From NCBI GenBank assembly GCA_026075535.2, contig AP026545.1:6758001-6822000 (forward strand): a stretch of DNA of 64,000 nucleotides, written 5' to 3'. The notes under the pieces were generated by a model that had not been told where the DNA came from, did not search any database, and worked only from the letters and a program-made list of their open reading frames with translations. Source of the DNA: Tricholoma matsutake. Its lineage: Eukaryota; Basidiomycota; Agaricomycetes; Agaricales; Tricholomataceae. A program made the position numbers and the translations under genes. Every line of letters starts with the position of its first letter. The first letter of the stretch is position 1. This document shows positions 33,754 to 44,913 of the stretch, one piece after another.

Positions 33754-33898
33754 ACAACGTTTCTGTGTTGGGCCTCTAGGGGGAGCGATTGTCATGGACA
33801 TGCCTCCTGAGGTGCATGGGTTGAGGTGAGGGTAAGGCATTGGTGCCTTGTACATACTCATTTCGACATAGAGTTGAGATCGCAACGAGGGTGTTGCT

Positions 33899-33916
33899 AC
33901 TGTGAGGGGGGGCACA
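33899..33916 (+). promoter_or_regulatory. Polypurine tract of G2
   Basis: GTGAGGGGGGGC plus ACA lies directly before the 3' LTR. A second purine block, CTCTAGGGGGAGCG, near 33775 could be an internal one. Confidence 0.65.
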
Positions 33917-34135
33917 TGTAGCCGTGGCGGCAGCCCCCGCAGCAGAGCCCACAGCCAGAGTCCGGCATCTCCCTTAGCGGTCACGTGACCTCGTAGACAG
34001 ACACGCGCTTGTTGTAGACAGAAAGAATCCAGCTTGTCCGCGTCCTTTCCGACTCGCGTCTAGTAGTAGACGCGAGCCCTGTCCGAACCGTCTCGTCTAG
34101 TAGTAGACGAGACCCTGAGAGACCACACGGCTCCA
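33917..34135 (+). repeat. 3' LTR of G2
   Basis: 219 bp, same sequence as the 5' LTR; hairpins at 34053-34076 and 34090-34113. Right flank ACGT is the target duplication. Confidence 0.93.
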
Positions 34136-34139
34136 ACGT

Positions 34140-36327
34140 CGAAAGCCAAACCTCACAATGTTATATTTCCCTGAACGCAGTCCTCCAAGATCGGGGGTTT
34201 CGCCTTTACATAATTGAAAAACTTTTTCCAGTACATGTGTAGCTCCAGCCTGACTTGAGCCTGTTTCCTCGATCATCGCCCCGGACTACGGATTCAAATA
34301 TTCATTACTGAATTTACACGGGCGTCAGTGGAGCCTAAGCTACGCGCTCTCGCAGTTTCAGACGTAACTCGGAGATCGGGAAGCATCACGCGAGGTATCA
34401 TCTACAACAGTCTACAACACCAAACGATGCCCATTGCGAGTAACCAAAATGCGATCGGTACGGATCGTCAGCTCCTTCAATCTTAGCGCGCTACATCCGC
34501 ATGAGACCCGATTTTTCTATCAGTTATCGATCCTTGTTTTCGAAGCCATTGTTTTGCGGATGCAGTATACGTAATGACACTGCTGCTTGTGGCACCGCAT
34601 ACACTTGGCATACACATTCTTGTGAGTTGTACATATGTCATTCGGAGTTCTTCAGGTGAATATCCACATAGACCATCATGATATGCATGAACATGTCGTA
34701 AAATGGGTTCTGAACCACAAGGTCGTAATGATGCGTCATTTGTCCAAGACTTCTGCCAAGGGTTGAAACTACCAAGCTAAGAATCAATACGTTTTCATAA
34801 ATACATCAGAACTTTTGTGCTCACCATCGTCCCGCCCAAAGTCATATGTATAGTACTTCCTCGTGATTTTAATGTGACGCTGATAACTAGCACGCGAGAA
34901 TTTCTGTGTGCCACAAGATCAGCCGGTACATACTGCCGACTCCAACTATTTCCAAGGGTTCTGATGCTGATTTCACTTGCCATAACCGTAACAGAACGTT
35001 GGCCAACTGCGCAAGAATGTGGCATTTGAGAGTTTCCCTTTCACATTTTTCTGCTGGATAGTCCTGAACACACCCTGCGGCAACCAACCGCAATGACTAG
35101 GGACATCATCATGCCATGCGCAAGTTCGGATTGGACACGGGAGTTGCAACCTCCCGTGTCGTCGATTTGATGTAGATCATTGTCCATATGTTTCGATCAG
35201 CAGCTGCATAAAGAAGAAAGTATACAAATAAATACCTCTACAAATGCCTACAAATATCTACAAATATTCACCTTAAAAACGTGCGTATCACCGAGTCCTG
35301 ATCGACTTCGGCTATTAGTATGGGGACAGTCGATTGAGTGTTTTTTCCTTCCCATCACCTCGAGGCTGAGGTCTTTTCCCCGTAAAAGGACCAAGAAATG
35401 GTACGACCCCCACGGGTATGTGATAATCTTCGATAGAGATAAGACGCGTTTCCAAGTTACTTCCAACGACATAATTTATATAGCAGCCATCCATAGTATT
35501 TGGCAATTGCAACAGAAAGAAGTATTTCAAACAAAGGACAACAACCCTTTATTACAACAGTTCGCCGTGTGAAATTGCTTCTGTCAACGGTCTGGGTGTT
35601 AGTTACATCTTGTGCGAAGGGATCGATATATCGATGAGATCCCTGAGGCCGCTTGCGATACGAAGTTTAGAATTGAAGAATGTGGACATGTAGGTCACCA
35701 GATGAAATCACGTCACAAATTTAAAATGAGATGCAGAAAGGCATCGTGTGGAGTTTGATCAGCTTCCGAAATTCCGGAAATGCTTTTTATTCCCATACGG
35801 GAGAATGAAAATACGTATCAAAGAGAGATTCGTCCCTTTGCTTATCGAGAGAAGATGCATGTGGATGCATGTGGGCGGCTGATTGGCTTGCTACTGTTTG
35901 GTTAAGCAGCATTCGCCGTGCTAACAGAATTTACATGGAAGGATCCTGTCTGGGATGGCCTAACGATATTGTGACGTGAAGCAGGCAGGTCCGAATCTGA
36001 TCGGGGCGGGAGGCACGGTCGTACTAAATATAAAGTTTCGGAGTCTGAAGTGTAGATATAGGTGTAGAGGCTCGTTTTTGTCTTCATCACTATGTATAAT
36101 CGAAAGGCATTAAATGTATATAAGAAACGAGAATATAACGGAAAGGGAATCTGTGAATGAAGGATGAAGACGTTGTTTGATCTTTGTTTGTTTGTAATGC
36201 ATGGCATTGTGATCACATTGTTTGGTTCTGTGCCTTCCGTCCAATCTTGGGTCTCGGCAAGTCCAGCGTCGCCCCGCTTTCCTATCCCAAACTTTCATCG
36301 CAAAAACAAACCCATCGGGTGTTTCTC
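34140..36327. other. Long intergenic stretch with one perfect hairpin
   Basis: No gene is supported on either strand; ORFs are short and show no domain. The one structured item is a perfect inverted repeat at 35134-35160, 10-bp arms GACACGGGAG/CTCCCGTGTC around a 7-nt loop. The last few hundred bases are presumably the promoter and 5' leader of the FYR-domain gene. Confidence 0.45.
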
Positions 36328-39300
36328 ATGAGCCGTCGTCGTTCAACGTCTTCTTCCAAGGCGTCTGTACCCGATAGGGATGTCGTAATGGGCCCCCCAC
36401 CCGCGCCTGCGCCCTCTGCTGCTGTCCCGCAAACTAATCAGGACATCAGTGAAAAGTACAGGAAGTTGAAAAGGCGGTTTTTTGAGCTCGAAGAGGTTTG
36501 TCATGATGTTTGCTCTTTTTCTCGATCAAGAGAGAAAGAGTCCTGATGACATATTGACGCATGTTAGAAACATAAGGAAACGAACACGGAACTTCAACGC
36601 TCAGGAGAACGTAACGTCAAGATGAGAGAAGAGCGAAAGTCTGTCATTCTCATTTTCATTCAAATCATTTCTAACCTTTTGTTCTTTTGTTTTGTTTAGT
36701 ATTTTGCTTGATCGCATCATCGAGCTTGAAAACGAATACTCGCTCAAGTCAAATGGCCGCTCAAGTTTATCACCGCCTCTCTCTTCGGCTTTGGCCCAAC
36801 CCGGTTCAAGTGCACTGCCACGTACTCTGCTGGGGGCCCGAGCTCGTGCGTCGTTTGTCGCAAACCTCCGTGAAGCCGTGGATGATCCCGATGATGATGC
36901 GGACCCCATCCTTACGTCGCGTCATGTCGGGCCTGAAGCTCGCAGGCGCTATGAGGAAGAATCGCGAGAACGCTTCGACCAAGAATCACGGGAACCAAGG
37001 AGGAGTGCACGAAGAACTCGGTCTTCTCTTACGCAGGTGGCAACTAGCAGCCATAAAGACCAAGAACCTAACATAAGTGCGCATAGACATCCTTTTACGC
37101 CATATTCAACGTCGTCTCACTATATGGCACCAGGTGAAGGTGGTTCTCCACAACATAACACGTCCGGATCGCGTTCGACCCCCCCAATAGCTTCATCTTC
37201 TCGAGGTCATTCGAACTATTCCCCGTTGCCAAGTACCCAGTCTCACCCCCACTTATATACACATCCTCCTCCACTACCACCACCTCATTTCCAGGACCAG
37301 CACTACTCTAACTCGCGACAACACTCACTTAGTCCAGAGCAAGATGATTACCACTCCCCTGGAAGTGGTATAGGCACCAAAATGCGCGACGACTCGCCTT
37401 CAGACATGTTTGACTACACACCTCCGCCATCTAACTCGCGCCCCACACGTGGTGCTATCACCAGTACTAAAGATCATGATGCCAATGACCAGGATCATCG
37501 TAGCAACGGACATGCTGATCCTACTATCAATCCGAATTTCCCCTTCCGCACCGAAAATGCTAGTAACCCTGTTTCTGTTTCACGTAATCCTGATTCCAGT
37601 GGGTCGTCTTCAGCTCCTCGAAGAGGGACCACGAGGACCCGCCGAAGCAATAGAGTTGAACATGCAGCATCTCATCATGTGGATGATGAGATCGATCAAC
37701 CTGAACCTGCTCGTCGTACTCGTGCGGCATCAAAACGGGGAAATACTTCTGCTTCCCCCGCAGTCAGAACTCGTACTACAAGGCGCGGAAATGCTGCTGC
37801 CGCCGCCGCAGACGCAGAAGCCAAAGCTGCTGAGTCACGCGAAGTCATGCCTCAGCATGATTCTTCTCCCAGTAGTCGTGCTCGTGCTGCACCTCCTTTG
37901 GCGTCTTCATCAGGCGTTGCTCCATCTGAAACTGATCCTCAACTTCAAGATGTTCAAATGCACAATGCCTCACGTGTCGATGAGGCTGCACCTAACCAAG
38001 GAACCGTTGTTCCCACGACATCAGTCGGCCCGGCCTCGTCACATCCGCCTTATCTTGATCCTGCCCTAGCGTCTGAATCCACTGCCCAGGTGTCCTTCCC
38101 TACTGCGCAGGGGACGGCTGTGTCGTCGAATCCGGCGGCAGCGAATTCATTTGAAACGCCTGTAATTCAATCCTCACCTATGGATAGCATTGTCCGAGTT
38201 GCAGAAGCAGCTGTTGCAGCGCAAAACGCTGCTAATGCTGCGATGGACCAGACCAGCCTCAGTGCTACGTCTTCTGCTGCTGCCCCTCAGCCTACTGTTC
38301 GAACGACAAACCTTTTTCGGAACGGAGGGACATCCAGTGCCCTGACTTCGGCAACAACTCCCAGCTCAGCGACTTTTAACCCGTACATGATGCCGGGTAC
38401 CGCGACAGCCGTGAAGCCGACGGTCAACACAATGGGTCCAGGAATGCCTGTCGCTCACCCAATGGCTCTAGCCATGAATCCGTATGCGATATACTATCCC
38501 CCTGGGATGCCGATGTCACCCAACACACCAACTTATCCGTATGCGAACCCCTATTACTACATGGCGGCCATGCCTGGCCCGAATGCGATGTATCCAACCA
38601 GTCCTACCTTCGCCCCTCCTAGTGCTCAACGTTCGCAGTCGGAGGTCCAGCGTCATGCTAAACCGAAGCGGCTGAAGGCACACACCGTAACCAGCAAGAA
38701 TTTTAGTATCCCAATGGTACCAAGGGATAAGTCTGGAAAGCCCATGTTGCCGCTGAATGTGGGGATCATGACGGTAATCAAGTTAGGAGATGTTTGTACG
38801 AGGGAACATTTCCACACCGAAAGGTATATCTTCCCCGTTGGATACGAAGTTTCAAGGTCTGAGCCTCTTGACTGTCTTTCTCGTGTCCAGATGCTGATTC
38901 GGTCCTTTAGGCGATATTTATCGACCGTCGACTCCAATATCGAAGTTGTCTACCATTGCACAATCTTAGATGGCGGTGATGGACCCAAGTTTCAGATCAT
39001 ACCTTCAGATGTGCCCGATCGGCCTGTGATTGCAGGTACAGCGACTGGCGCATGGTCTAGCATTGTGAAGCAGGCCAACGCCATCCGAAACAGGCAGCAC
39101 TCGAATTCAGTCTCAGGCCCTGATTTCTTTGGTCTCGGGCAGAATACGATTAAGCACCTGATCCAAGAATTACCGAATGCAGACCGCTTGCGAGATTATG
39201 TCTGGCAGCGTTTCGTCGAGGGAGGGTACGTACTACGACCACATTTCTATGTATGATCAAGATCTGACAGGGTGCGCTATCGTTAGACCTTTGGGTGGAC

Positions 39301-39809
39301 GTCATGCAGCTGTCATTCCTGCACTACCTGAGGAATTCGATGCTTCCCATTCTGTCGGGGCTCTACATTACGACAAGCAGAAAGACACGAACGCTGTTGC
39401 ACCAACACCGTCCCCGAAAGGTATATATCACTATCCCCAGCACATCCAGCAGCAGGCTCTGCAACAGCAGCAGCAGGCACAACAGCAAGGTCAACAGCAA
39501 CAAGCGAGTGGCTCCCAGGGACCGCCGGCAAGCGCTTCTGGGCGGAGCGGAAGTTATTACCCGGAACATCAAATTCACTACTCAGAACATCAGTCGTCGG
39601 GGAGGACGACCGGCAGTGCTGCTACAAGTGGCAGCGGCGATATCTCCCCAGAGTCTGCACGTAGTACCCGTTCTAGCACTCGTTCACAAACCCAGCAATC
39701 GCAACACTCTAATGTTTCTGCTGAATCAAGTTCCCCCACCACGATTCCTGCGACGATTGCTACCCTCTTGAATGCATATCCTCCTAGCAGGCCTGGTCCT
39801 CACAAGTAA
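36328..39809 (+). CDS. FYRN/FYRC-domain chromatin protein (TBRG1-like), 1095 aa
   Basis: Exons: 36328-36495, 36568-36638, 36700-39225, 39287-39809. The ATG at 36328 starts MSRRRSTSSS. Residues ~40-95, assembled from three exons, form a coiled coil (EKYRKLKRRFFELEE...LLDRIIELE) like that in TBRG1 and fungal INO80 subunits. A long Ser/Pro/Ala-rich disordered middle follows. About residues 740-930 carry FYRN (LNVGIMTVIKLG, FHTERYIFPVGY) and FYRC (YHCTILDGGDGPKFQI, GPDFFGLG, RDYVWQRFVEG). FYR domains occur in chromatin and transcription regulators. The C-terminus is Gln-rich (QQQQQ tract) and Ser/Thr-rich. The last intron (GTACGT...CGTTAG, 61 nt) was chosen because it is the only one nearby that restores the frame and gives FVEGGPLGGRHAA. 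Nuclear location is inferred from the family. Confidence 0.9.
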
Positions 39810-40936
39810 CAGCCGCTCTCAGGTCTTCCTATTTGTCATCTGCTTCTCTTTTTTTCGTTTTACAACATCATCTTTCGCCCTCGTCTCGCTTTGTATCCAC
39901 ACCTTTATATTTCTGTTTTTTGATCCTTTTTTTTCTCATTTTTGTCTCCTCGTCTGGTGTCTTTGGGGTTGCGTCATTGTTGTGCTTGCATTCACGTTCC
40001 ACTCGACGTCCGTGTCTCTTTGATTCACAAGCTTACCATTTTGCTCCCTCCTGTGAATACAGATCACTCCAAAGTCATATCATGTACAATGACATTGTAT
40101 ATTTCAGATTCAGTCATACTGTGAACATCTCGGTCGTGCATCCCTCACAGTCTTCCTATTACGCCTCGTACACCTGCTCTGGCTGGATGCGCCTCTTCCT
40201 GGCATTTCACATCCAAGTGGAGTAAGGTGGACACCTGCCTGGAACTGGTATGAAACATAGACGAGTTCACCCTAGCTTCTTCTGAACAAGCAGTGGTCGG
40301 CAAAGACTCTTGTGGACTAGTTCGGCGGTTGTTGTTCTTGTCAAGAGGCAATAATGACAAAACGTAGAGTGGTTTACGGGCCTCTGTGGGGACTCCTTCC
40401 GTTGCAAGGCTAGTGCCGGATAATATGGAGTAGTATGTGGGGCATACAATTGCCTTTTTTTATTCATCCGACATAGTTGCGTGCTATGTAGGCCTCGAAT
40501 CGCGATTTGCTTGTTATCAATTTCGGTACCAAGGGCATGGTCCAATTACTCTGGGAACATGATGTCACCTCAGACAAGGACGGATGTGTGGACCTGTAAC
40601 GTCCACATTGCCTTACTGTGTATTTTCAATATGATGCGCGAATATATTCATTGCCGTTATTTTGCATATAACAATCAATGTTACACAATAAAACACTGTT
40701 GGCGCACAAATCCCTCAGATGTGTAGAAACAAACTGAAGATTCAGAAGAATTGGGCAGAGTTCTCCACGTGATCTAACGCGTAAACCGCCTACGTTAGCT
40801 TGCAAGTCGAAGCTGAAAACATTGTGGACATAATAATTGTTAGAAGAACTTCGCGGGTGAGCAATAACCCGATCATTCGCGCTGACCCTGTCTTCGATTT
40901 TTTGATTCTCCGGTGGCGAGTCGCGTAACTTTGGGG
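39810..40936. other. Intergenic: 3' end of the FYR gene and promoter of the next gene
   Basis: T-rich 3' untranslated-type sequence up to about 40030, then unremarkable sequence. No further gene seen. Confidence 0.5.
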
Positions 40937-40944
40937 TATATAAA
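40937..40944 (+). promoter_or_regulatory. TATA box
   Basis: TATATAAA inside GGGG...CCCC, about 64 nt before the ATG at 41008. A strong, well-placed TATA box suggests regulated or high expression of the following gene. Confidence 0.6.
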
Positions 40945-41007
40945 CCCCCAGCCAGGTCACCATTGTAATTCTCTTTGCCATCTTCTACCATCTCGTCTTC
41001 AACCATC

Positions 41008-41979
41008 ATGACCAACGCTGAGCTTTGGCTGACCTACCAGTTCGCCTCGCGCGCCCTTCTCAAGGCTCCTTCGACCACACAGCTCATCGAACTCGAGTTC
41101 CAGAACCACAAGCTCTCTGACCTGGAGGATGTTCTTGACCATGGTAAGTCTCTTTCCGAGTGAGGTCTATGTCCGCTCACTGACTACAGCCGTTGTCATT
41201 ATAGTCTTCCGCCAGGGCTTTATCGAAGCCAAAAACCGCCCTGCGACGTGGTGGGAGAAGAAGGACGGACAGAAAGTGAAGGGTAGCCACTCTGTTGACG
41301 ACCTTCTCCAGCAAGGAATTGGTAAGTGCCCGGAGACTGCGTTACAGCTCGTCATCCGTGAGTATTTTTCTCGAAGTCCCAGGAAGGAAGGCTTCTCATT
41401 GCAACATTACGTTAGAGGACGTTCCATCGGTGTTGTGGTTCGCATACGTCTACCGTTACAACACTGGGACCCAGCATGTCACTCAGCGTATCAAGCTCGC
41501 CCCTGGGCCTAGTGCTCCAAAGTTGGAGAGGCTTGCGAACGTGACAAACCACATCTTCAACCAGGGATTTCTCACTGCCAACTTGAGGCCTGTCGTCCAC
41601 TGGCAAGAGTCTTGCGGGAAAAAAATCGAGGAAAGCGTTCTCATGCAAGAAGTGTTGTCTTGGGGTGAGGGCACCTGTGAGGAGAGGCCTCTCCGTCTCT
41701 TTATTGGTGTGTTTGGATTAAAGTTCAGGGTATGATTGTCAGTTAATGTTGGATATATGACAGATAGCCTGCCTGCACACACTTGCCCCTGCCCTCCCGT
41801 ATACGAGGTTCCCCGTCAAGACCATGGCTGTGCCCCCATCCACCACCACCGCGGATGTCATACCGCAGCACAAGTCTGCGGCCACTGTTAGGGCAGGCCT
41901 TGTAGACCGCAGTCGTGGTACATACTACACAGCATTACTTTCGTCATTTTGTCATGTCGTTCCTGGCCTTGTAACGTAG
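41008..41979 (+). CDS. Unknown conserved-looking protein, 263 aa, four exons
   Basis: Family not recognised. Exons: 41008-41143, 41205-41357, 41416-41706, 41768-41979; introns of 58-61 nt with GTAAGT, GTGAGT and GTGTGT donors. The model keeps one open frame throughout: MTNAELWLTYQFASRAL..., ...VFRQGFIEAKNRPATWWEKK..., ...QDVPSVLWFAYVYRYNTGTQHV..., ...RPLRLFIACLHTLAPALPY... It is rich in Trp, Tyr and Leu, with no signal peptide or clear membrane helix. The first three exons are confident from codon quality and splice signals. The last exon is less sure, because skipping the final intron gives a stop soon after (LKFRV). A strong TATA box precedes it. Confidence 0.65.
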
Positions 41980-42169
41980 AATAGGGCAATTTGACTTGCA
42001 ATTGATCTTGTGCAAAATGTAAATGCAAGGGACAGCCAAGACGTTCAGGGCCGGCAGCTTCGCGCAGGCGGTGACTTGTTTAATAGCCGCGAGTCTTTGG
42101 ACATTTCAAGTGAACCACGCCATTTCTCAGTCCGCACCGCCTCCTCTGTACCACTGACGATTAACAGAT

Positions 42170-43383
42170 ATGCCTCGTCGCCCACGATACTATTCAATAT
42201 TCTCACCTCCGAGCCTCTCGATGTCTGAACTTGTCAAAACTACCCTCGACCATGACTCTACAGATATGCTAATTGACAAATGGCTCGAACATCGCAACAA
42301 CTCGCATGATGCATATCATGAGTGGTTCATGGACGTACGAGAACGCAAACATGCACTTTCGCAGAGGAAACAAATTATTGCATGGAATAAGGGCGAATTT
42401 GTCCCGGAGAATATCTTTTGCCGTACAGTGGATACCGGCCGCTTGATTCCTCTTGATAGGACATGGACAACCCATGTCTATCATCACAAATCGATGCAAG
42501 AACGAAAGTTATCTATGATGCCTGTTGTTTTCACGATGGTACGCGATCACTCATTTTCTTAGGCGCGCTTGCTGACACGTTCCAAAGCTACCTGAATTGA
42601 TGCTGTTAAGAGGCATGCATGATTCGGGATGTGATGAGATTTTCATCATAGTTACCGACTTGAAACGGCAGGAAATGGACGATGTGACGGAGTATTTTAA
42701 AGTCGTATGCCGCCATTCATTTGGACGTTCATGCAAGCCAAGCATGGAGAGACGAATACAGTACGAACGTGAGTGGCACATTCTCCTTTGTCTCTATTCA
42801 TAATTGCTAATCGATTGCCCTTTCAGATATGCGGCTGAGCCATACACTAGTGCGACAGAGGCGGACACCTTGCTTTCCGCAAATTGATCTGACTTTCCGC
42901 GCCATCTTGCACGAGAAACGACCACGTTTTCTCGTGCTTTTCTCCCACCAAACGACATCCTATTCCCAAATCTTCTTCACACACTCGTCTTTCGTCCCCG
43001 ATGAGGACATCTTCTATGATTACCCCACCGGTTGCCCCAATCCATGCTGCACTGACGACTGTGAGATGATCCGGTTTCCGCGACGGGGTCAGGAGACCGC
43101 ATCGGTGCTTGAGATCAAAAGGAGGGGGAGGTTTAAGCGGGTCAAGCAGAAGCAGATGTGCAACTGGATTGACTGTGATGTATGTTTCAGTCAGGAAACT
43201 ACAGCCAGTATGTCTGGGAGCAGCGAGGGCTCAGAGATCAGTATGGACTCTCAGGGAAGCGGGGAAGGGAAAATGGTGGGGCAGACATGTAGCAAGTGCA
43301 AGCTCGTCAAGTATTGCTCCCCGGAGCATCAGAGGAAGGACTGGGACGAGCACCGGAGGGTCTGCGTTAAGCCGTTGGCATGA
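42170..43383 (+). CDS. MYND zinc-finger protein 1, 368 aa
   Basis: Exons: 42170-42538, 42588-42768, 42827-43383. The ATG at 42170 (MPRRPRYYS) is the first in frame; an internal Met (MSELVKTT) is an alternative start. The C-terminus has a MYND-type finger: CNWIDC, then about 40 Ser/Gly-rich residues, then CSKCKLVKYCSPEH...DEHRRVC. The first Cys pair is separated from the rest by an unusually long insert. The N-terminal ~300 residues match no domain I recognise; in particular there is no SET signature, so a methyltransferase role is not supported. MYND fingers bind proline-rich partner proteins. A second, unrelated-looking MYND protein lies 3 kb to the right. Confidence 0.8.
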
Positions 43384-43695
43384 GTCAGTGACAATCTTTT
43401 CTCGCTTTTCGTTTCTACTCTTGTTTGTTGTATTTTCTTCCTTTTCTCTTCCTTTTCTTATCCTTTTGGTCCTTCTTGCACCGTTCCCTCTTAAGCGTGT
43501 TGTTGTCTACATATTCTCATCCATTAACGCATCTGTACTGATATTTATGTACGACATTACTGTTATGCATACACGCTTGATAGCTGTAACGATATATACG
43601 CTACTCACCCAGTTGATCGTGATCTTGATGCATTGATGCTTGAATAACGAAAGGTTTTCGAGGGTTCAGGTCGAACATCAACTTCATACCACACC

Positions 43696-44844
43696 ATGGC
43701 CGCTATTCGCTATCTCACCGCCGGACTCTGTCAGCAAGTGAGCAAAACAGGGCAGCTCTTCACTATAGGTGAACCGCAATGACGAGGATCTGCTCAGATC
43801 GACGAAGAGCTCATGAACGCCGCTGCTGGTGCGTTCACCTTGGATCAGGTGTGTCTCAGTCCGCATTTCGACCCGACTCGGGCATGTTGGCTAGTATTCG
43901 ACTGACGCTGGGTACAGTTAATGGAACTCGCTGGTCTCGCATGTGCACAGACCCTTGCGAAGGTGTACGCCAAGGAGACGTACCCTCGTGTTCTCGTTTG
44001 TTGTGGTACTGGAAATCAAGGTGATGTTCTTTACTGCGTAAGCTTCTGGCTCTGCAGCGTGCTGAACCTCCTGGATGTTTTATTTGATCAGGTGGGGACG
44101 GGTTAGTTGCTGCTAGACATCTTGGCTAGTCGTTCTGTCATAGTTATTTCTGGTTCAGTGTCTGATGATGGGCCGACAGGCATGTTTGGCTACAGACCAA
44201 CCATTTATATGCCCAAGGTACTGTCCTAGCTTCAAGTATTGCCCTTGTCACTCTTTCACACACAAATTTCCGTAGCCTGGTTCAAAAGACCACTACAAAG
44301 TTCATCTCCATCTTGTGCATCTGTATACCGACGTCTGACCAGCACCATCCACTGGCAGCGCCTTAAAATCCAATGTGACAACATGAATATCCCGACCTTA
44401 CAACCTTCCAATGACATCGAGCCTCTCCGCACGGCCCTGCGCTCCTCCGACGTCATCCTCGATGCCATCTTCGGCTTTTCCTTCAAACCCCCCATACGAG
44501 CCCCGTTTGACGCCGTTCTGCCGCTCCTCGCCGCCTCTGGCCTTCCGATTGTCTCTGTGGACATACCTTCCGGGTGGGACGTGGAGAAAGGAAATACGGA
44601 GGGCGTGGGGCTGAACCCGGATGTGCTTATTAGCTTGACTGCGCCGAAAGAAGGTGTGAGGGGATTCTCTGGGAGGCATTTCCTTGGTGGGAGGTTTGTG
44701 CCGAAGTATGCACGTTTCTTGCTGATGATGAAGGGCACTCACCAATATCTTGACAGGGCAATGGAAGAGAAATATAAACTCAACCTTCCGGCCTATCCTG
44801 GGTTTGATCAGATTGTAGAGCTGCCGCGTTCGGCAGAATCTTAG
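43696..44844 (+). CDS. NNR1: NAD(P)H-hydrate epimerase, 258 aa
   Basis: Epimerises the R form of damaged NAD(P)HX so that the partner dehydratase can repair it (metabolite repair). Exons: 43696-43737, 43798-43848, 43918-44020, 44092-44124, 44180-44217, 44276-44299, 44359-44844. YjeF_N signatures: IDEELMN at the N-terminus, [18 protein letters not shown] (assembled over exons 3-4), [41 protein letters not shown], and LISLTAPK...GGRFVP. Length agrees with fungal homologues (about 245-260). The intron between 44125 and 44179 begins with GC, not GT. Tail-to-tail with the next gene, 69 bp apart. Confidence 0.93.
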
Positions 44845-44913
44845 AAGCTGTAGGCGCTCACTTGTATATATATGATCTTCATCCATCCGTCGTATTTAAA
44901 ACATTTCAGCTGC

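Larger units (their letters stand above)
26523..34135 (+). mobile_element. Ty3/gypsy retrotransposon (element G2), defective, carrying a solo LTR and an extra ORF
   Basis: LTRs at 26523-26741 and 33917-34135 are 219 bp each and identical as far as I can align them, with TGTAGCCG...CGGCTCCA ends. A 4-bp duplication ACGT flanks the element (26519-26522, 34136-34139). Interior on the plus strand: gag with CCHC knuckle, retropepsin, RT, RNase H, integrase, then a separate 89-codon ORF with a membrane segment. A 426-bp solo LTR of the G1 family interrupts gag-pol at 28493-28918. Six TGA codons, one frameshift in gag and a 1-nt deletion in pol inactivate it. Confidence 0.93.

Noticed and set aside
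42170..43383. SMYD-type lysine methyltransferase
   Set aside because: The MYND finger is at the C-terminus and no SET motifs are visible.
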